Below, piece by piece: positions 43,051 through 51,916 of a stretch of 64,000 nucleotides of DNA (the stretch's first letter is position 1; every line of letters begins with the position of its first letter). Made by a program: the position numbers and the translations under genes. The notes below the pieces were generated by a model. That model did no database searches. It was not told the DNA's origin and worked only from the letters and a program-made list of their open reading frames with translations. This stretch comes from Evtepia gabavorous (GTDB taxonomy: Bacteria > Bacillota > Clostridia > Oscillospirales > Oscillospiraceae), in NCBI RefSeq assembly GCF_003425665.1, contig NZ_QQRQ01000005.1, positions 62,001 to 126,000 on the forward strand, written 5' to 3'.

Positions 43051-44445
43051 TCAATACCAAAACGGCTGGACGCCGCCATCCACCAGATAGCCCGTGGAGA
43101 TCACAAGCAGGGCCGCCAGCACCAGCGGTTCCGCCACCGCCACCACCTTGCCCGTCCAGGTCCCCCGACGGAGGCGGGCCATCCAACGGCTGGGCCAGGG
43201 GGTGGCCCCCAGGGCGGCCAGCAGCAGGGTGGGGCCATAGCTTCTCAGGGCATACCACCCCGCGGTCCCCATTCCCCCCGGTTCCCCCTGGCCCAGCAGG
43301 CCGCCCCACAGCGCCAGGCTCTGGCCCAGGTCCTCCCCAGTCAGGAGAACCGCCCCAAAGCCCAGAACGGCCAGCACAAACAGGTGGCCCAAAGGGGGAA
43401 ACCGGTTCAGCCAGCCCCCCAGGCCCAGGCGCTCCGCCGCCAGCAGCAGGCCAAAGAGCAGGCCCCAGAGGAGAAAATTCCACCCTGCCCCGTGCCACAG
43501 GCCCACCAGGAGCCACACCAGCAGCAGGCAGCCGGTCCGTTTTCCCCCGGCCGCCCGGACCAGCGGCCGGTACAGATGATCCCGAAACCACCAGCCCAAG
43601 GTGATGTGCCACCGCCGCCAGAAATCGGTCAGCGTCCTGGCGGCCAGGGGCCAGCGGAAATTCTCCGCCAGGTCAAAGCCCAGCAGCTTTCCCACCCCCA
43701 GGGCCATGTCGGTGTACCCGGAGAAGTCAAAGTACAGGGCCAGCACCAGCGCCAGGGCATAGAGCCAGCAGAAGGCCAGGGTCCGCTCCTGCCCTTCCTG
43801 GAAACTCTGGCAGAGGCCCCACAGCGTCTGGGCCAGAATGCACTTTTTCCCCAGGCCCACCACCAGCCGCCGCAGGCCCTCCGCCCCTTTGGTTAACGTG
43901 CAGGTCCGGCGGTCCAGCTGTGCGGCCAAGGAAGCATAGGGCATCATGGGGCCGGCCAGCACCCAGGGAAATCCCATGAGATACAGTGCCACGGAGAGGC
44001 CCCCCTTCCGGGGGGATACGGTCCCCCGCCAGACCCCCAGAACATAGGCCGCGCCCTGCAAGGTGTAAAAGCCAATGCCCACCGGGCAAACCAGCTTCAC
44101 CAGGGGTACCGGTAGCCCGGTGGCCGCCCGAAATTCCTCCCAGAAAAAGCCCAGGTAACGAAAGACAAACAGCAGCCCCAAACTCACCCCCAGGGAGAGG
44201 ATCAGAATCCGTTTGGCCGCCGGCCGGCCCCGCATCCTCTGGATCAGCCAGCCGCACACCCCGCTGTTGACCGCGCAGGCCGTCAACAAGAGCAAAAAAA
44301 GGCCCTCCACCCAGCCATAAAACACCAGGCTGGCTGCCAGGAGGACCCCATTGCGCCCCTTGGAGGGCACCAAAAAATACACCGCAAGGACAACGGGCAG
44401 AAAGTAATATAGGAATGGCAGACTGGCAAAGGACAAACTTCTCAC
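43051..44445 (-). CDS. MBOAT family membrane-bound O-acyltransferase (AlgI-like)
   Basis: This polytopic membrane enzyme of 464 residues moves acyl groups across the membrane. The MBOAT signature is seen in FDFSGYTDMALGVGKLLGF, FRWPLAARTLTDFWRRWH and the catalytic histidine in LVGLWHGAGWNFLLWGL. The start is GTG at 44445 with GGGGG upstream. It is followed eleven bases later by the DHHW gene and preceded by a small lipoprotein gene, forming a three-gene surface-modification unit; the polymer target is unknown. Confidence 0.92.
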   Translation of the reverse strand: MRSLSFASLPFLYYFLPVVLAVYFLVPSKGRNGVLLAASLVFYGWVEGLFLLLLTACAVNSGVCGWLIQRMRGRPAAKRILILSLGVSLGLLFVFRYLGFFWEEFRAATGLPVPLVKLVCPVGIGFYTLQGAAYVLGVWRGTVSPRKGGLSVALYLMGFPWVLAGPMMPYASLAAQLDRRTCTLTKGAEGLRRLVVGLGKKCILAQTLWGLCQSFQEGQERTLAFCWLYALALVLALYFDFSGYTDMALGVGKLLGFDLAENFRWPLAARTLTDFWRRWHITLGWWFRDHLYRPLVRAAGGKRTGCLLLVWLLVGLWHGAGWNFLLWGLLFGLLLAAERLGLGGWLNRFPPLGHLFVLAVLGFGAVLLTGEDLGQSLALWGGLLGQGEPGGMGTAGWYALRSYGPTLLLAALGATPWPSRWMARLRRGTWTGKVVAVAEPLVLAALLVISTGYLVDGGVQPFWY

Positions 44446-44559
44446 CCAACTTTCCCCCGCCGGCGGGCACAGGCCCAAGCCGGCGGGGTGAGATGCCGGG
44501 CCCCCCTGCCGCGGCGCCAAAGGCAGCGTACAGGGGAGCCCCTCCGGCGCACAGGCCGG

Positions 44560-45045
44560 TTATTCCTCCATAGACTGGGGACACATCAGGAAGAAGACGA
44601 TGTCCCCCTCCTGCTGGACCACCGTCTCATCGGCCTCGGTGCAGATATTCCACCGGGGGTCCGCGGCGTCGCGGAGGGTCTGTACGAAGTCCTGCCCGCT
44701 GGTCTGCTCCTCCAGCCGGAAGAGGTAACCCACAAAGGGAATGGTGCTGATGACAGGCGCAAACATCACCCCCTGGGAAAAGCCCTGGATCGTCTCGTTG
44801 CCAAAGCCCATGAGCAGGCCGGGCTCCACCGGGGTGACAGCGCCCTGAAATTCCAAGTCTTCCTGGTCCAGCAGGCCCTGGGCCAGGGTCTCCAGGTCCG
44901 CCTGAGGGCTGTCTTTGACACGGGTCTGAAAGTCCTGCAGCAGCGCCTGTCCCAGCGTGGCTGGCGCCTGCGGCGCTTCCTGGCCGCAGGCGACCAGGGA
45001 GAGCAGGAGAAGAACGGCAAGCAGGAGGGATGCAACGGATTTCAT
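44560..45045 (-). CDS. Small lipoprotein of the MBOAT/DHHW unit
   Basis: This 161-residue protein has a lipoprotein signal ending in LSLVACGQ (cysteine at about 20) and a predominantly alpha-helical, acidic mature part. No enzyme motif is seen. AAAGGA precedes the ATG. It lies about 115 bases upstream of the MBOAT gene on the same strand, so a shared transcript is likely. I do not recognise the family; a surface accessory role in the acylation system is only an inference from position. The 322 bases upstream hold a possible -10 box (TATAAT on the minus strand, 45119-45124) and nothing else clear. Confidence 0.6.
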   Translation of the reverse strand: MKSVASLLLAVLLLLSLVACGQEAPQAPATLGQALLQDFQTRVKDSPQADLETLAQGLLDQEDLEFQGAVTPVEPGLLMGFGNETIQGFSQGVMFAPVISTIPFVGYLFRLEEQTSGQDFVQTLRDAADPRWNICTEADETVVQQEGDIVFFLMCPQSMEE

Positions 45046-45367
45046 ACACAGTATTCCTTTCTGATCCGCGCCGCCCCGGCTAAAATGTTCTCAGCCAAGA
45101 CAGCGCCGTAGTAGAGTGATTATAGCATAGATCCAGCCGACGCGCTACCCTCTCCCCTCATTTCGCAAGTTTTGTGTCGTCCCGGCGGGTTTTCGGGCTG
45201 ATTTGCAGGATTTCGTGCTATTCCCTTCAAAATTTTTCCTGAAAGCAAAGATAAAAAAGACATAAAGAACTTTTTCCCCGTTCCCTCCCTGCCCGGCCTG
45301 TGCTATGATACTGCATTGGTCTGAGCCGTCGGGCTTTGACCCGGATTCTGACAAAAGGAGGACCCCC

Positions 45368-46621
45368 ATGCCCAGAGAAAATAAGAGAAAGAAACCTTCC
45401 CTGACCGTGCAAATCACCATCAGCCTCATCATCGGCATTGTGGCCGGCATCGCCATGCAGTCGATCCCAGACATCGCCGAAGGTTACGTCAAGCCCTTCG
45501 GCACCATTTACCTGAACCTGATCAAGATGATCGTGGTGCCCGTGGTGGTCCTGTCCATCATCCAAGGCATCGTCTCCCTGCAAGATGTCCGCAAGGTGGG
45601 GTCTATCGGGATCAAGACCATCGCCTTCTATCTAGTCACCACCGCCATTGCCGTCACCCTGGGCCTGGTGGCTGCCAACCTGCTCCAGGTGGGCGCAGGG
45701 TACACCCTGGGCACGGAAGCCCTCACCTATGAACCGGCAGAGCCCTTAAACCTGATGGACACCCTGGTGAACATCTTCCCCTCCAACGCCTTCCAGCCCC
45801 TGGCCGACGCCACCATGCTCCAGGTCATCGTCATCGCACTGTTCTTTGGCTTTGGCATCATCGCGGTAGGGGAAAAGGGGGTGCCCGCCAAGAATGTGGT
45901 GGACAGCTTCGCGGAGGTCTGCTTTAAGATTATGTCCATGATCCTCAAGCTCTCCCCCATCGGCGTGTTCGCCTTGATCTGCCCCGTGGTGGCTGCCAAC
46001 GGCCCCAGTGTGCTGCTGCCTCTGCTGAAGGTCATTCTGGTGGCCTACGTAGCCTACGTGGCCCACATGGTGCTCACCTATTCCCTGGCGGTGAAGGGCT
46101 TCGCCGGTCTGAGCCCCCTGCGGTTTTTCCGGGCTATGAGCGAGCCCATGCTCTTTGCCTTCTCCAGCGCCAGCAGCGTGGGCACGCTTCCTTTCAACAT
46201 GGATGCCACCCAACAGCTGGGGGCACGGAAGGAGATCTCCAGCTTTGTGCTCCCCCTAGGCGCCACCATCAACATGGACGGTACCGCCATTTATCAGGGG
46301 GTCTGCGCCATCTTCATCGCCCAGATTTTCGGCATTGAGCTGACCATTGCCCAGCAGTTAACCATCATTCTCACCGCCACCCTGGCCTCCATTGGCACCG
46401 CCGGGGTGCCCGGCTCGGGGATGATTATGCTCACCATGGTGCTGGAAACCGTGGGCCTGCCGGTGGAGGGCATCGCCCTGGTGGCCGGCATTGACCGGAT
46501 TCTGGACATGGGGCGCACCACCGTGAACATCACCGGCGACGCCACCTGCACCATTGTGGTGGACGCCTGGGAAAAGCGACGGGAACGAAAAAAAATGGCG
46601 GCCAATCTTGCCGCGAAATAA
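45368..46621 (+). CDS. Dicarboxylate/amino-acid:cation symporter (GltP/DctA family)
   Basis: This 417-residue DAACS-family transporter takes up glutamate, aspartate or C4-dicarboxylates with Na+ or H+. Family motifs are visible: the serine-rich re-entrant loop FSSASSVGTLPFNMDA, the TM7 motif GATINMDGTAIYQG, the second loop AGVPGSGMIML and TM8 GIDRILDMGRTTVNITGD. The ATG at 45368 follows AAAGGAGG. It is monocistronic with a strong terminator. Choosing between glutamate and dicarboxylates is not possible by eye. Confidence 0.93.
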   Translation: MPRENKRKKPSLTVQITISLIIGIVAGIAMQSIPDIAEGYVKPFGTIYLNLIKMIVVPVVVLSIIQGIVSLQDVRKVGSIGIKTIAFYLVTTAIAVTLGLVAANLLQVGAGYTLGTEALTYEPAEPLNLMDTLVNIFPSNAFQPLADATMLQVIVIALFFGFGIIAVGEKGVPAKNVVDSFAEVCFKIMSMILKLSPIGVFALICPVVAANGPSVLLPLLKVILVAYVAYVAHMVLTYSLAVKGFAGLSPLRFFRAMSEPMLFAFSSASSVGTLPFNMDATQQLGARKEISSFVLPLGATINMDGTAIYQGVCAIFIAQIFGIELTIAQQLTIILTATLASIGTAGVPGSGMIMLTMVLETVGLPVEGIALVAGIDRILDMGRTTVNITGDATCTIVVDAWEKRRERKKMAANLAAK

Positions 46622-46634
46622 ACCCCGTTTTTGC

Positions 46635-46676
46635 ACGCCGCCCCCACGCCTGTTTTGGCGTGGGGGCGGCGTTTTA
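46635..46676 (+). terminator. Intrinsic terminator of the symporter gene
   Basis: A 16-bp stem (ACGCCGCCCCCACGCC with its complement at 46657-46672) is followed by TTTTAATT. Confidence 0.85.
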
Positions 46677-46697
46677 ATTGTGTTCACCTGTCTTATC

Positions 46698-49600
46698 TCA
46701 TTCATATTGGGACCAGTCGGGGGTCTCCCGCAGCTGGGTCCAGGTCTCATAGATGCCTGTGGTGCGTTCATAGTCGTGGCTGTTGGTGGCCTCCTGGATG
46801 GCCAGGTAGTACCACTGGCTGGGGTCCTGGTTGTCCGGCCAGGTAACCATGTCCTTCAGCAGATCCTCCGGGCTCTGGGGATTGCGCTGGAGGACACGGT
46901 TGATCATGGTCACCGCTTCAGCCCGGGTGATGGCCTTGTCCGGCCGGAAGGTGTTGTCCTCATAGCCCATAATCCAGCCCAGGGACACCGCCCGTTCCAC
47001 TTCCTCCTTGGCCCAGTGGCCCACCAGATCGGGGAAGGTGGCGCCGCCCGCGTTTTCCCCGGTGTCAAACCGGGCACAGATGGCCGCGAATTCCGCCCGG
47101 GTGATAGGGGCATTGGGGACGAAGGTATCCGGGGTCCGGCCCTTCAAGATGCCCAGCTCCGCCATGGTGGAGATGGCCGTGTTGTACCAGTCACCGGCGC
47201 CAACGTCAGCAAAGACGTTGTCAGTGGTCAGGTTCTCCTGGCGCACCTGGTCCTGGAGCAGCCGGAAGAAGATAGTGGCCACTTCGGCCCGGCTGATGTT
47301 CCCGTCGGGCCGCACTGTGCCGTCCTCATAGCCCACCACATAAGCATAGTGGTCCTCTCCATTGAGCATGCCGGGGACATCCGTCTCTTCCCAACCGGCG
47401 TAGACGGTTTTGTTCGAGGTCATCTTGATCTCCGTGATGGCCTGGGTCAGTTCCTTATCGGCATACCAGCCGGTGAAGGTATACCCCTCCCGGGTGGGCA
47501 CCTTGTCCAGTTGGACCACGGTGTTGCGCCGGTACCGCTCGCTGTCGTACTGGGTGCCGCCGTTGGAGTCGTAGGTCAGGGTATAATACGTGGGCCGGCT
47601 GGGGCCGCTGCCGCCGGTGTCTTTCTCATAGACCAGGGCAAAGGGAGAGAATGCCTCCGTCTCAAATTTGATATACTGCTGATTTCCAATGGATATTGGC
47701 TTCAGATTTTCATACAGCTCTGGCGGATTCGCTTGTAAAAGCCCATCAATCTCCTCCGTCGTCCCGTAGTTTCGATCCAGGGCATCAAAGTGCACAATAT
47801 AGAAAGGTTCCGCCGTGTCGGCATCCGCCGGCACCGGCCAGTAAAGGGTCATTTTCTGCCCTTCCCCCATGGTGACCACGGCGTTGCCGTTGCTGGTGTC
47901 CACCAGGTCCAGGTACTGAACGGCAAACAGGTACGCTCCGGCTGGAATGTCCTCCATGCCGGCAATATAGTCGGTCAGTACCTGGGTGTCCAGCACATCA
48001 TCGACCAGCAGTTTAACATTCTCTTTGTCTGTAATCTCTACTTGACTGTCGTTGACATAGTAGGTGACATCCGCCGGTGCCATCGCGGTCACCTCGTTGC
48101 CGTAGACCTCTGACTCCTCAGATACAATCTCTGTGGAAGCAGGCTCCTCCGTGGTACCCCGGACGGTAAGGGTGCCAGTCTTTAACTGAATGGGATAAGA
48201 GCAAGCCTCCATCCCCTCTATTCCCGAGAAGTTAGCCTGAACATGCCCCTGATCCAGCTGATTGAGATACAGTGCCATGGTATACTCTGTATTCAGGCAG
48301 TCTTCGTCAAACACAAATTCATCGCTGACAACTTCTTGCCCCTCATCATTGGTAAAAGTAAGACGCACGGGGTCCTGGCTTTCTGCGGGAACCATGCGGT
48401 AGACATAGCGGGCAATGCCGTCCACCGGGTCCAATGTACTGGAACCATCGGGAGTATACGGCTGTATCGACCATGTTCTTGTTGTCCCCTGACCATCGTT
48501 ATAAGTAAACGTCAAATACTTCGAAAGGTCCACTGCATTTGCTTTTCCTTCCAGCGCCGCATTGATCTCGTCCGGCACGGTAAACAGGAAGCCAGGTTCC
48601 GGCAGACCCTCACTGTTGGTGGTTTCCCCACTGTCTATATCACCTACCACGCTCTCATAACCGTCTCCGCCCATATAAACTGTAATATCCGCTGGCTGGA
48701 TGATCACCGGCTCCGTTTTGTCAACAAACCATTCATTCTGGATTCCTCCCCCAGAAGCTGTACGGCTATCGGTAAAATAGCCTTCTGCTTTCCCAGTTTC
48801 AGAAACCGCAAAGGGCGTTTGTCCTGAATATTCGGACATGCTCCGAAGAAACACGTCTCCTTTTACATAGGCCGCATCTTTCGCCCCATTGTCTTCTGTG
48901 GACACATACGTTGCACCTTCCGACACAGCAACGGTCCCCGTTACAATGAAATACACGGTATCACGCTCTGCACTCACCGGCTTGGGCATTTTCAATGTCC
49001 CTGCCGTGGTAAACGCCCCTGTGATCTCATTGGTTTGCAACAGGTCGAGGGTGCCGCCCTTTGCAATGGTAACAGTCCCCACATTGTTAAACAGGGTTTT
49101 GGGGGTCTGATGCTCCCGCAGGCATCCTCCATCCTGGACGACAATCTCAGAAAAACCGACAATCCCAGTGGATGTGTAGTCTCCCTTGACAATGACTTTG
49201 GTCTCAGGAACCGTATTTTCGGTATTCCCAATTTCATAATTGTACAGATATTGTGTCTGTTCTGCATTTCCGCGCACTGCACCGTGCAGTTGGTCCGTGT
49301 CGTCCAGTGTGACCGTTACCGATTTACCTTCGGCAATTTGTCCGTCTTCGCCCAGCGTGTATACATCGGCACGGCTGCCGTTGAGCGTGATGGAAACGTC
49401 GCCGCCGATCTTCGCTTTTTCCTCGGCATCTTTTCCTTTTCCTGTTGCAAAAATATCTGGACACGAAGTGATGGGGCCACCGGTTAATGTAATTTCTACT
49501 GCACCGCTTACATTGCCTTCCTCACCGCCGCCATGAATATCTCCGATTACTTCTTTGCTATCCAATATGTTTATGCTCACATTTCCGTTTACATTAGCCT

Positions 49601-50708
49601 CGTTACCGCCACCCCAAACAGTATCTGAAGCGATCGTGCTGTCTTTCATTTGAATGGTAACATTTCCTTCCACTGTTGCTCCATCATAACCTCCGCCATA
49701 GAGAGCCGCAGCATTGTTGGTCATGTCAATATTTTGGGCAATAATCGCAACTTCGCCCACTGGAGCTGTCTCTCCACATCCACCGCCATAAATCGGGCGG
49801 CCAAACCCGTTATTCAATGCAGAGAGATCTATTGATACTTTCCCCGTTACTGCTGCGCTCTTTTTGTTGGGATATCCAACCTCTCCTCCACCGTATATGG
49901 CATTATCTGTTACAGAGTTAGCAAATTTTAAGTTAACATTTCCCGTAACAGTGGCATCTTTGTCTTTTGCATATCCGCCGCCGCGGACATGTTGTACTTT
50001 ACCGCAGTTTTGGATGGTCAGGTTAACATCTCCAGTGACCGTTCCATTATAGCCTCCGCCATAGACTCTGGTTACCGGAACAGAAGCATTGATGGTGACG
50101 GATGTCCCTGTGGTAATGTCTTCATTAAGGCCACCACCTATAATATAACAACCGGATGCCTCCTCCTGGCGCTCAGTATCGGGATTATATTCTGCATTCG
50201 CATTGTAGAGTATCTCAACCTTCTCCCCTATCATCAGCGGATTTCCGTTGGCTACAATAACATAATTGCCAATGTATGGACTGGATGAGGTTATACCTTC
50301 CTCCTCATAATACACATCAAAGCTCACTCCATCAATCGAAAGCGGGCCGCTCAAATTGATATTTGGTGTACCCTCAGATATCGCATGATAATGGAATTTC
50401 AGAACTGCGTCCTCGTCCTTCCCTACCAACTCGGTCTCTACCGTGGGGCTTGTCCATGTATCAACACTGACAATCCCAACAACCACAATTTGAACAGGTC
50501 CTCCTTTGTCGTTTGCTATCTCTGTTGCATGATCCAGCGTTGTTGCGTTTTCCTCACTGGTTCCGTCCTTATCATTACTTCCTGATTCTGAGACATAAAG
50601 TACGCTTGGCTCTGCACTTCCCAGCGGTTTTCCTACCGCCAAAGCATACGGCGCCAGAGACAGCACAAAGCACAGTGCCAACAGCGCCGCGGTCCATCGC
50701 TTCTTCAT
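46698..50708 (-). CDS. Large S-layer-anchored surface protein with GGG repeats and InlB-type repeat
   Basis: This 1336-residue exported protein has a signal peptide (KKRWTAALLALCFVLSLAPY, cleaved near ALAVG). Residues about 190-420 hold eight repeats built on (I/V)(Y/W/H)GGG followed by a GxV beta-strand, likely a beta-helix. Middle adhesin-like beta domains follow. An InlB/Listeria-Bacteroides repeat (TLTYDSNGGTQYD...GYTFTGWYAD) lies near 1040-1107, and three SLH domains near 1115-1310 anchor it to the wall polymer. The 5' half is visibly more AT-rich than the SLH-encoding 3' half, suggesting a mosaic. AAAGGAGG precedes the ATG. A surface adhesin or cell-wall structural role is likely; the ligand is unknown. 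Confidence 0.85.
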   Translation of the reverse strand: MKKRWTAALLALCFVLSLAPYALAVGKPLGSAEPSVLYVSESGSNDKDGTSEENATTLDHATEIANDKGGPVQIVVVGIVSVDTWTSPTVETELVGKDEDAVLKFHYHAISEGTPNINLSGPLSIDGVSFDVYYEEEGITSSSPYIGNYVIVANGNPLMIGEKVEILYNANAEYNPDTERQEEASGCYIIGGGLNEDITTGTSVTINASVPVTRVYGGGYNGTVTGDVNLTIQNCGKVQHVRGGGYAKDKDATVTGNVNLKFANSVTDNAIYGGGEVGYPNKKSAAVTGKVSIDLSALNNGFGRPIYGGGCGETAPVGEVAIIAQNIDMTNNAAALYGGGYDGATVEGNVTIQMKDSTIASDTVWGGGNEANVNGNVSINILDSKEVIGDIHGGGEEGNVSGAVEITLTGGPITSCPDIFATGKGKDAEEKAKIGGDVSITLNGSRADVYTLGEDGQIAEGKSVTVTLDDTDQLHGAVRGNAEQTQYLYNYEIGNTENTVPETKVIVKGDYTSTGIVGFSEIVVQDGGCLREHQTPKTLFNNVGTVTIAKGGTLDLLQTNEITGAFTTAGTLKMPKPVSAERDTVYFIVTGTVAVSEGATYVSTEDNGAKDAAYVKGDVFLRSMSEYSGQTPFAVSETGKAEGYFTDSRTASGGGIQNEWFVDKTEPVIIQPADITVYMGGDGYESVVGDIDSGETTNSEGLPEPGFLFTVPDEINAALEGKANAVDLSKYLTFTYNDGQGTTRTWSIQPYTPDGSSTLDPVDGIARYVYRMVPAESQDPVRLTFTNDEGQEVVSDEFVFDEDCLNTEYTMALYLNQLDQGHVQANFSGIEGMEACSYPIQLKTGTLTVRGTTEEPASTEIVSEESEVYGNEVTAMAPADVTYYVNDSQVEITDKENVKLLVDDVLDTQVLTDYIAGMEDIPAGAYLFAVQYLDLVDTSNGNAVVTMGEGQKMTLYWPVPADADTAEPFYIVHFDALDRNYGTTEEIDGLLQANPPELYENLKPISIGNQQYIKFETEAFSPFALVYEKDTGGSGPSRPTYYTLTYDSNGGTQYDSERYRRNTVVQLDKVPTREGYTFTGWYADKELTQAITEIKMTSNKTVYAGWEETDVPGMLNGEDHYAYVVGYEDGTVRPDGNISRAEVATIFFRLLQDQVRQENLTTDNVFADVGAGDWYNTAISTMAELGILKGRTPDTFVPNAPITRAEFAAICARFDTGENAGGATFPDLVGHWAKEEVERAVSLGWIMGYEDNTFRPDKAITRAEAVTMINRVLQRNPQSPEDLLKDMVTWPDNQDPSQWYYLAIQEATNSHDYERTTGIYETWTQLRETPDWSQYE

Positions 50709-50756
50709 CTTCGTTTCCTCCTTTGTCTTCCCGGCAAATCTTCCTTTCTCCCGGGG

Positions 50757-50783
50757 CTGTCAAAAGGTGTACCTTTTGATAGC
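50757..50783. repeat. Palindrome copy 1 in the SLH-gene leader
   Basis: TCAAAAGGT-GT-ACCTTTTGA with outer GCTG/TAGC arms forms a 13-bp hairpin (one GU) about 50 bases upstream of the SLH gene start. The same 24-bp core occurs inverted at 50892-50923. Confidence 0.85.
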
Positions 50784-50886
50784 ATGCAAAATACAAAGGA
50801 AATGACAGGTCTTTTTAGGCGAATATTCCGAATTTTCCAACAAAATTCTTGCATCTTTCGATGTTTTATTGTAAACTATTGCATAT

Positions 50887-50923
50887 AAAAACAGCTATCA
50901 AAAGGTACACCTTTTGATAGCTG
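50887..50923 (-). terminator. Palindrome copy 2; probable original rubrerythrin terminator
   Basis: On the minus strand CAGCTATCAAAAGGT-GT-ACCTTTTGATAGCTG is a perfect 15-bp hairpin followed by five U residues, an intrinsic terminator. The only upstream host gene in that orientation is rubrerythrin, from which it is now separated by the mobile element. Confidence 0.7.
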
Positions 50924-50939
50924 CTGTCCTTTCCAGCAT

Positions 50940-50983
50940 AAAAAAAGAAGCCGCTTCTGGTAGCTACTCATAAAACAGTATCA
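50940..50983 (+). repeat. Left terminal inverted repeat / recombinase half-site
   Basis: AAAAAAGAAGCCGC and ACTCATAAAACAGTATCA are separated by eleven bases. Compared with the right end the inner blocks match 14/14 and 16/18. The layout of two conserved blocks with a variable spacer suggests two DNA-contact motifs of a serine recombinase. Confidence 0.85.
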
Positions 50984-51122
50984 ACCAACAAATTGAAATA
51001 GGGTAGCTGCCATACAGGGTGCAGAAAAGAGCGAGTAAGAAATGAAGCGTTTCTTGCCCGCTTTTTTCATGCTCCTTGTTACGCAATAGGGGTTGAAAAA
51101 GCCTTGATATAAGCGGCTTTGC

Positions 51123-51564
51123 GGGTGCGTTTTCCGCGTGGCAAGGGTTTTATACCTTTTTTCTCAAAAACGCCTTTCTACTGCGTAACAAATCTGTGGT
51201 AATTATCTGAGGAAGCATAGACCACATATCTCGGTTTTCCCGTTGTTGGATTATCCAATATTGGATTTTCCGACATCGGAAAATCCAACGCAATTAAATA
51301 AAGATATACTAACTAAAGAAAAACCAAATACAGATTTAATCAAATACCTATTCCTATCCTTTCCTTTCCCTAATCCCTCTCCTTTGGGGCAAGGTATAGC
51401 GGCAGAGCCGCCGGAACGGAAAAGAATGGAACAGAAGCGACAATACAAAATATCGTTTGCCATGTTACGCAGTAGAACGCCATTTTTAAGGGTGGGAGTA
51501 TAAAACCTTTACCCTTGCCCCTATCGTCGCTGTAACGCGCTTAAATCAAGCGAGAAACGCACCC
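51123..51564. repeat. Long-range inverted repeat inside the element
   Basis: Left-arm blocks GGGTGCGTTT (51123-51132), GGCAAGGG (51140-51147), GTTTTATAC (51147-51155) and TTCTACTGCGTAACA (51176-51190) recur as reverse complements in mirrored order at 51555-51564, 51513-51520, 51499-51507 and 51464-51478. The arms enclose about 270 bases. Confidence 0.8.
51246..51288. repeat. Tandem palindromes with a shared TTGGAT core
   Basis: TTGGATTATCCAA (51246-51258) is followed at once by TTGGATTTTCCGA-CA-TCGGAAAATCCAA (51261-51288), a perfect 13-bp inverted repeat. Shared core suggests binding sites of one protein or an RNA hairpin pair. Confidence 0.8.
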
Positions 51565-51647
51565 TATCGCATAACATTCCATACTGGATTGAGAGCGCAA
51601 GCGGTCTATCCGATTGCGCTCTCTTGGTTGCCCAACAGCAAAGACGG

Positions 51648-51697
51648 AAACAGTCGTCAAGGACGCTTGCGCAAAGTTTATCCTTGACGACTGTTTT
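51648..51697 (+). terminator. Strong intrinsic terminator
   Basis: A 16-bp stem (AAACAGTCGTCAAGGA with its complement at 51681-51696) continues into a U run. It faces the minus-strand HTH/sigma genes and may stop transcription from both sides. Confidence 0.8.
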
Positions 51698-51712
51698 TGA
51701 CTTTGCTATCTG

Positions 51713-51916
51713 TTACCTGTCAAATCGGAATTGCAGGATAGCTTTGATAAGCTGTGCTTTTAAGCGGTCTTGAATATCGTCGTTGATATGTCCACGATAG
51801 GTAGACAAATATTTTATACGCCCCTCGTAGTGCCGCAATACTGCGGCTATCGCTTCCGGCTCTCCGGCAACAGCTTTTTCAATGGTTTCAAAGGGTATCA
51901 GCTTCTTATTCCTCAT
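51713..51916 (-). CDS. Helix-turn-helix regulator (Tn916 Orf8-like)
   Basis: This 67-residue protein matches the small helix-turn-helix partner found beside an Orf7-type sigma factor in Tn916-like elements. Features seen are IPFETIEKAVAGEPEAIAAVLRHYEGRI and the C-terminal DRLKAQLIKAILQFRFD. GGAG precedes the ATG. It overlaps the end of the sigma-factor gene by eleven bases, so the two are coupled. A role in controlling element excision or transfer is inferred from Tn916 Orf7/Orf8. Confidence 0.8.
   Translation of the reverse strand: MRNKKLIPFETIEKAVAGEPEAIAAVLRHYEGRIKYLSTYRGHINDDIQDRLKAQLIKAILQFRFDR

Larger units (their letters stand above)
50984..51712. other. Non-coding left region of the element
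   Basis: About 730 bases without a convincing gene; short open frames here lack ribosome sites and resemble nothing. It holds a terminator-like hairpin at 51031-51067 followed by six T, a long inverted repeat (51123-51190 against 51464-51564), palindromes at 51246-51288, a hairpin at 51591-51623 and a strong terminator at 51648-51697. Such density of structure suggests a regulatory RNA, transfer origin or recombination function. Confidence 0.7.

Noticed and set aside
46698-50708. GGG-repeat region as a CRISPR array or DNA-level tandem repeat
   Set aside because: The repeats are at protein level with divergent DNA and irregular spacing.
51251-51463. 70-codon open frame in the left part of the element
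   Set aside because: No ribosome site, unlike any family I know, and it runs through the palindromes.
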